Source: an uncultured Bdellovibrionales bacterium (GTDB lineage Bacteria > Bdellovibrionota > Bdellovibrionia > Bdellovibrionales > UBA1609). From it: a DNA stretch of 8,888 bases. The stretch covers positions 1 through 8,888 of the forward strand of contig CALJPJ010000328.1 of NCBI GenBank assembly GCA_937980625.1. Reading direction: 5' to 3'. Under the pieces are notes generated by a model, which was given only the letters and a program-made list of their open reading frames with translations, had not been told where the DNA came from and made no database searches. Below are positions 6,139-8,888 of the stretch, piece after piece. Both the position numbers and the translations under genes were made by a program. Every line of letters begins with the position of its first letter. The first letter of the stretch is position 1.

Positions 6139-7125
6139 CTATAAATTCCAGGCTATTTTTTCTAACATTTCTGTTTCTTCGGCCCAATAAATATATTCTC
6201 TAAACTGAGGAAAATAAATTGGAAATACAGGATCCTTCCATCTTTGAGAAATCCAATTAGCATAGTGAATAATTCTAAGCCCACGGAGGCCCTCTATAAG
6301 TTTTATTTGTTCATGAGGAAAGGTTCTAAATTCTTCATACCCATCAATGAGAGCATTTAATTCATTAGTTGTTTCATTTGCGGGACCAGAAAGTAGCATC
6401 CAGAAGTCTTGAACCGCTGGCCCGATGCAGAAGTCATCAAAATCAACAAAACGAAAAGGTGGGAGTTTACTTTCACTGTATACATCAGATTCAATAATGT
6501 TTCCTCTGTGGCAATCACCATGAATTCTAAAAAATTGGCTTTCATCGAGATAGTCATCCAAAAAAATAAGTATGTTCTCTGCTGCCTTTTGATAACGAGT
6601 CCAAGTCTCAGGAGAAACCCAGTGGCTTAAATTTTCTAGAGCCGGCCATCCATAGCTATGGGTGTTTAATGTTTTTCTGTTTTTGGCTATTTTTTTTTCA
6701 CCAACATTATGAATTAATGCTAATGTTCGACCAATGCTTTGTAGTTTTCCCGAATTAAATTCTTGTGGAAGTCTACCAATGCCTTTTTTATAAAGTGTAA
6801 AAAACAGGCCTTTAAATGTATGTAGATATTGTTCATTAATTTTGTAACTTTTAATTACAGGTATGCCGGCTTCATCTAGGTCTTTTAAAAAATCTTGTTC
6901 TTCTAAAAGCGCTTTTTCGTTCCAGCGATCGGGGCGATAAATTTTAATAATAATATGCCCATCCAGCTCGTCCGGATTTAAACCTTTTTCTAAAAAAATA
7001 TCAAAAACTCTATTTTCATATGAATTTAGCTTAAAGTATTCACCAGTTGGACGGAGTCCAAGAGATTCAATTGCCGACATGGCCCAGTCCGCTGTTAGTC
7101 CATAAAAGTTGTGAGATATGTTCAT
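6139..7125 (-). CDS. srkA: Stress response kinase SrkA (YihE-type Ser/Thr kinase)
   Basis: A 328-residue cytoplasmic kinase of the APH/choline-kinase-like fold, the same length as E. coli SrkA, which protects cells from envelope and other stress-induced death. Family signatures in order: LNSYENRV (33-40), the ATP-site lysine in IIIKIYRPDRW (K61) and the following LLEEQ. The catalytic loop is HGDCHRGNI (202-210, D204 the likely base), and the metal-binding segment is VDFDDF (227-232, D228). Then come GPAVQDFWMLLSG and the C-terminal RGLRIIHYANWI/RWKDPVFP segment. All key residues are present. In enterobacteria srkA is followed by dsbA; here the next gene is the predicted barrel protein instead, 124 bp away. 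The ATG has only a modest AAGGG ribosome site (7135-7131). It is divergent from the desaturase gene, with a 200-bp shared control region. Confidence 0.93.
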   Translation of the reverse strand: MNISHNFYGLTADWAMSAIESLGLRPTGEYFKLNSYENRVFDIFLEKGLNPDELDGHIIIKIYRPDRWNEKALLEEQDFLKDLDEAGIPVIKSYKINEQYLHTFKGLFFTLYKKGIGRLPQEFNSGKLQSIGRTLALIHNVGEKKIAKNRKTLNTHSYGWPALENLSHWVSPETWTRYQKAAENILIFLDDYLDESQFFRIHGDCHRGNIIESDVYSESKLPPFRFVDFDDFCIGPAVQDFWMLLSGPANETTNELNALIDGYEEFRTFPHEQIKLIEGLRGLRIIHYANWISQRWKDPVFPIYFPQFREYIYWAEETEMLEKIAWNL

Positions 7126-7166
7126 AATAGCCCTTAGAGATTAAAAATGTAGCAAGATAATATAAC

Positions 7167-7186
7167 TCAAGTCATCATTTACTTGA
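7167..7186. promoter_or_regulatory. Possible operator dyad upstream of srkA
   Basis: TCAAGT (7167-7172), 8 bases, ACTTGA (7181-7186): a perfect 20-bp dyad 42 bp before the srkA start, a position where a regulator of srkA could bind. It shares AAGTCA with the dyad at 5126-5147. Support is by symmetry and position only. Confidence 0.3.
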
Positions 7187-7231
7187 TAGGTAAGCAAATA
7201 ACAAGAATAGAGAATAAAAAGCCCTTTTTTT

Positions 7232-7260
7232 TTGAAATATTAGTACTTTTTCAATTTAAT
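7232..7260 (+). promoter_or_regulatory. Predicted desaturase promoter with overlapping dyad
   Basis: TTGAAA (7232-7237), 17-base spacer, TTTAAT (7255-7260): each hexamer matches 5 of 6 sigma-70 consensus bases and spacing is ideal. Transcription would start near 7267, leaving a ~60-base leader. The -35 also forms the left half of TTGAAA-N11-TTTCAA (7232-7254), a dyad ending just before the -10. A bound dimer would block polymerase, as repressors of membrane-lipid genes do. Confidence 0.55.
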
Positions 7261-7313
7261 AATTATATGATTACTTCTAGTTAAGTTTAAGGAAAATTAC
7301 TCAATATTATGAC

Positions 7314-7320
7314 AAGGAAG
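7314..7320 (+). promoter_or_regulatory. Ribosome binding site of the desaturase
   Basis: AAGGAAG lies 5 bases before the ATG at 7326 (7 from its AGGA core) and fixes the start. Confidence 0.75.
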
Positions 7321-7325
7321 GGCTT

Positions 7326-8459
7326 ATGAGTTTTCTTAAAAAAGTAAATTGGTTTAATACAATTTTTATGACAATTTTTCATTTAGTGGGCGGTTTTTTA
7401 GTTATAAATTATATTATTAACTTTGGTTGGGACTTTAAATTACTTCTTCTCGGCTTAGTCTTTTATTTGTTAACAGGTTTTTCTATAACAGCTGGGTATC
7501 ATAGGTTATTTTCTCATAAATCATATGAAGCTCATCCGGTACTACAGTTTTTTTACTTAGTTTTTGGTGCTGCAGCTTTTGAGAATTCAGCACTGAATTG
7601 GTGTTACGATCATAGAGTTCATCATAGGTATGTTGATAAAAAAGAAGACCCATATAATATAAATAAGGGTTTTTGGTATGCTCATTTAGGCTGGATTTTG
7701 ACTAAGTCTAAAGGAAAAGAATTCCCCCAATATAAAAGAGATATGCAGCAAAATAAGTTAATTATGTGGCAGCATAAGTATTATATTCCAATCGCTGTAT
7801 TGTTCTCATTTATTTTGCCAATGTTAATTGGTGGACTTTTTGGTAAGGCAATAGGAGCACTGTTAATCGCCGGTCTCGGTCGACTCATTGTTGTCCATCA
7901 TGCCACTTTCTTTATTAATTCATTATGCCATATGTGGGGAAAGCAGACTTATACAGACGAAAATACAGCTAAAGATAATTTCTTTTTAGCATTATTCACA
8001 TATGGTGAAGGTTATCATAATTTTCATCATTTATTCCATAACGACTATAGAAACGGTATTAGGTGGTTTCATTTTGATCCAACAAAGTGGTTGATTAAAA
8101 CAACTTCGTATTTTGGTTTAGCTAGAAAACTATCTGTGACGCCTAAAAGAAAAATATTAATGGCTAAAATGAAAATGAAACAAAAGTTAATTTGCTACAA
8201 AGGTTATGACAAGTCCGTTTGGACAGAGCAAATGGAATCAATGATTTACAAAGTAGATCAAAAATTTAGTCATTGGATGAAGCTAAAAGAGGAGTACAAA
8301 GAGTACTGCTTAGTTTTGAAAAAAGAAAAAACAGAGTTAGCACAGCTTAAGTTACAGGAAATTAAAAGAGAGTTAGTAGAGGCAAAGCTTAACTATAAAA
8401 TGGCGTATAGAAACTGGCGGGGCTATTCAAAATTTTTATTGAAATGTTATAGTTATTAA
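7326..8459 (+). CDS. Membrane fatty-acid desaturase (acyl-CoA delta-9 / SCD type) with C-terminal extension
   Basis: A 377-residue inner-membrane di-iron enzyme that should introduce a cis double bond into saturated acyl chains (acyl-CoA or acyl lipid), raising membrane fluidity. The histidine ligands are complete: HRLFSH (59-64), HRVHH (96-100) followed by RYVDKKEDPYN, and GEGYHNFHH (H231-H235). The accessory histidines of stearoyl-CoA desaturases are also there: YAHLGW (H120) and NSLCHMWG (H202). Hydrophobic helices lie at about 11-32, 37-57, 152-171 and 174-192. Beyond about residue 275, where the catalytic domain of this class normally ends, there are ~100 residues rich in Lys, Glu and Leu, predicted helical or coiled coil, with no cytochrome b5 motif. 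It is divergent from srkA and its stop codon lies 2 bp before the 47-bp inverted repeat. Electron donor and positional specificity cannot be read from the sequence. Confidence 0.93.
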   Translation: MSFLKKVNWFNTIFMTIFHLVGGFLVINYIINFGWDFKLLLLGLVFYLLTGFSITAGYHRLFSHKSYEAHPVLQFFYLVFGAAAFENSALNWCYDHRVHHRYVDKKEDPYNINKGFWYAHLGWILTKSKGKEFPQYKRDMQQNKLIMWQHKYYIPIAVLFSFILPMLIGGLFGKAIGALLIAGLGRLIVVHHATFFINSLCHMWGKQTYTDENTAKDNFFLALFTYGEGYHNFHHLFHNDYRNGIRWFHFDPTKWLIKTTSYFGLARKLSVTPKRKILMAKMKMKQKLICYKGYDKSVWTEQMESMIYKVDQKFSHWMKLKEEYKEYCLVLKKEKTELAQLKLQEIKRELVEAKLNYKMAYRNWRGYSKFLLKCYSY

Positions 8460-8461
8460 GT

Positions 8462-8635
8462 CTATGGACAAAAATTAAACTAATTTCCTCTTCTCATTTC
8501 CTCATAGTTCACTTACGGCAGCATTGCGTCTTCGCACAGCATCACCTTATAGGTGACGCAGATGCAGATACGCAAAGCGCGACGCGACACTATGAGGAAA
8601 TGAGAAGAGGAAATTAGTTTAATTTTTGTCCATAG
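8462..8635. repeat. Long perfect inverted repeat (174-nt hairpin element) at a convergent junction
   Basis: Arms 8462-8508 and 8589-8635 are perfectly complementary over 47 bp and about 30% G+C. The 80 bases between them are 55% G+C, far above the surroundings. They fold further: GCATTGCGT (8521-8529) with ACGCAAAGC (8570-8578, one mismatch), GCATC (8539-8543) with GATGC (8561-8565), and a tip TCACCT/AGGTGA (8542-8547, 8551-8556) that competes in part with the previous stem. The interior also carries tandem GCAGAT (8558-8569) and tandem GCGAC (8579-8588). The element begins 2 bp after the desaturase stop and lies between convergent genes. No flanking target duplication, transposase or U-run is seen. 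Confidence 0.92.
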
Positions 8636-8703
8636 GTTTGAGAGTTAATAGCACTTTTCATTTTAGTTGCTGTTTTTCTAAAAGCAGTAAATCAAAGTAA
8701 AGC

Positions 8704-8888
8704 CTATTTTTTTGTGAGTGATTTTAATATAAATACATCACCAACATAATTTAATATAAAACCAATAATCATAAGCCCGCCTAAGTCTCTAAGAGATTCA
8801 AAGAAAGAGAAAAAGAAAGAACTAGCTAATAATATCATACTGAAAGTGACAATTATTGAGGCTGTTTGGAAGTACTTAATGTCAGCAT
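8704..8888 (-). CDS. C-terminal end of a membrane protein, probably RND/MMPL-type exporter (5' end outside window)
   Basis: On the minus strand an open frame enters from the right edge and stops at TAG (8706-8704), giving about 60 residues. It has two hydrophobic segments, TASIIVTFSMILLASSFFFS and GGLMIIGFILNYVGDVFIL, joined by a short charged turn FESLRDLG. It ends KSLTKK. The order helix, LRDLG, helix, Asp-x-x-x-Leu-x-x-Leu, short basic tail is that of the last two membrane helices of RND/MMPL exporters (pattern SxxxLRxxGxL...D...LPxLL). With so little sequence, another polytopic membrane protein is possible. It converges on the desaturase; its stop is 68 bp from the long inverted repeat. 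Confidence 0.5.
   Translation of the reverse strand, partial: ADIKYFQTASIIVTFSMILLASSFFFSFFESLRDLGGLMIIGFILNYVGDVFILKSLTKK

Noticed and set aside
6357..6630. Short frames on both strands within srkA
   Set aside because: They lie inside a gene whose catalytic motifs are intact, and they have no recognisable content.
7216..7230. Terminator at AAAAAGCCCTTTTT
   Set aside because: The loop would be two or three bases and the site lies between divergent starts, where a terminator is not expected.
7219..7325. AAGCCCTT (7219-7226) pairing with AAGGGCTT over the desaturase ribosome site to hide it
   Set aside because: The upstream copy lies before the predicted transcript start (~7267), so it would not be in the messenger.
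8462..8635. Classical intrinsic terminator
   Set aside because: The stem is many times too long and no U-run follows on either strand; an end-of-transcript role remains possible by another mechanism.
8462..8635. CRISPR array or tRNA-like element
   Set aside because: There are only two inverted arms, no spaced direct repeats, and no cloverleaf or CCA-compatible fold.

Overview
The window is AT-rich (roughly one third G+C by eye) and comes from a Gram-negative bacterium. DnaK is of the ordinary proteobacterial type, there is an SrkA-type kinase, and several products carry Sec signal peptides, one of them probably an outer-membrane barrel. The low G+C, the dnaJ-before-dnaK order and the mix of secreted proteins would fit a marine Bdellovibrionota/Bacteriovoracia-type genome. 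That assignment is inference and not proved by the sequence.

Layout: the end of dnaJ (1-355, +) is followed after 84 bp by complete dnaK (440-2347, +), which ends in a clear intrinsic terminator. Next comes a separately promoted secreted protein with a thermolysin-like zinc-peptidase signature (2539-3525, +). It converges on a secreted YVTN-type beta-propeller protein (3723-5072, -). Two more minus-strand genes follow: a small predicted outer-membrane barrel (5391-6014) and the stress-response kinase srkA (6139-7125). srkA is divergent from a membrane acyl-CoA/acyl-lipid desaturase with a long charged C-terminal extension (7326-8459, +). At the right edge is the C-terminal end of a minus-strand membrane protein, probably an RND/MMPL-type exporter (8704-8888).

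The most unusual content is intergenic. Both convergent gene junctions, and only those, hold a very long inverted repeat. One is at 3569-3703: a 35-bp perfect stem extended in register to 56 bp with a few mismatches. The other is at 8462-8635: a 47-bp perfect stem. In both, AT-rich, near-perfect lower arms carry a much more G+C-rich, imperfectly paired upper stem-loop. The arm sequences of the two elements are unrelated, no transposase is present and neither ends in a classical U-run. They look like one architectural class of convergent-junction hairpin with different sequences.

The genes do not form one pathway. The shared theme is protein and envelope homeostasis: chaperones, SrkA, desaturase, secreted and outer-membrane proteins. 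Possible regulatory sites include a heat-shock-like promoter before dnaK and a promoter with an embedded dyad before the desaturase.
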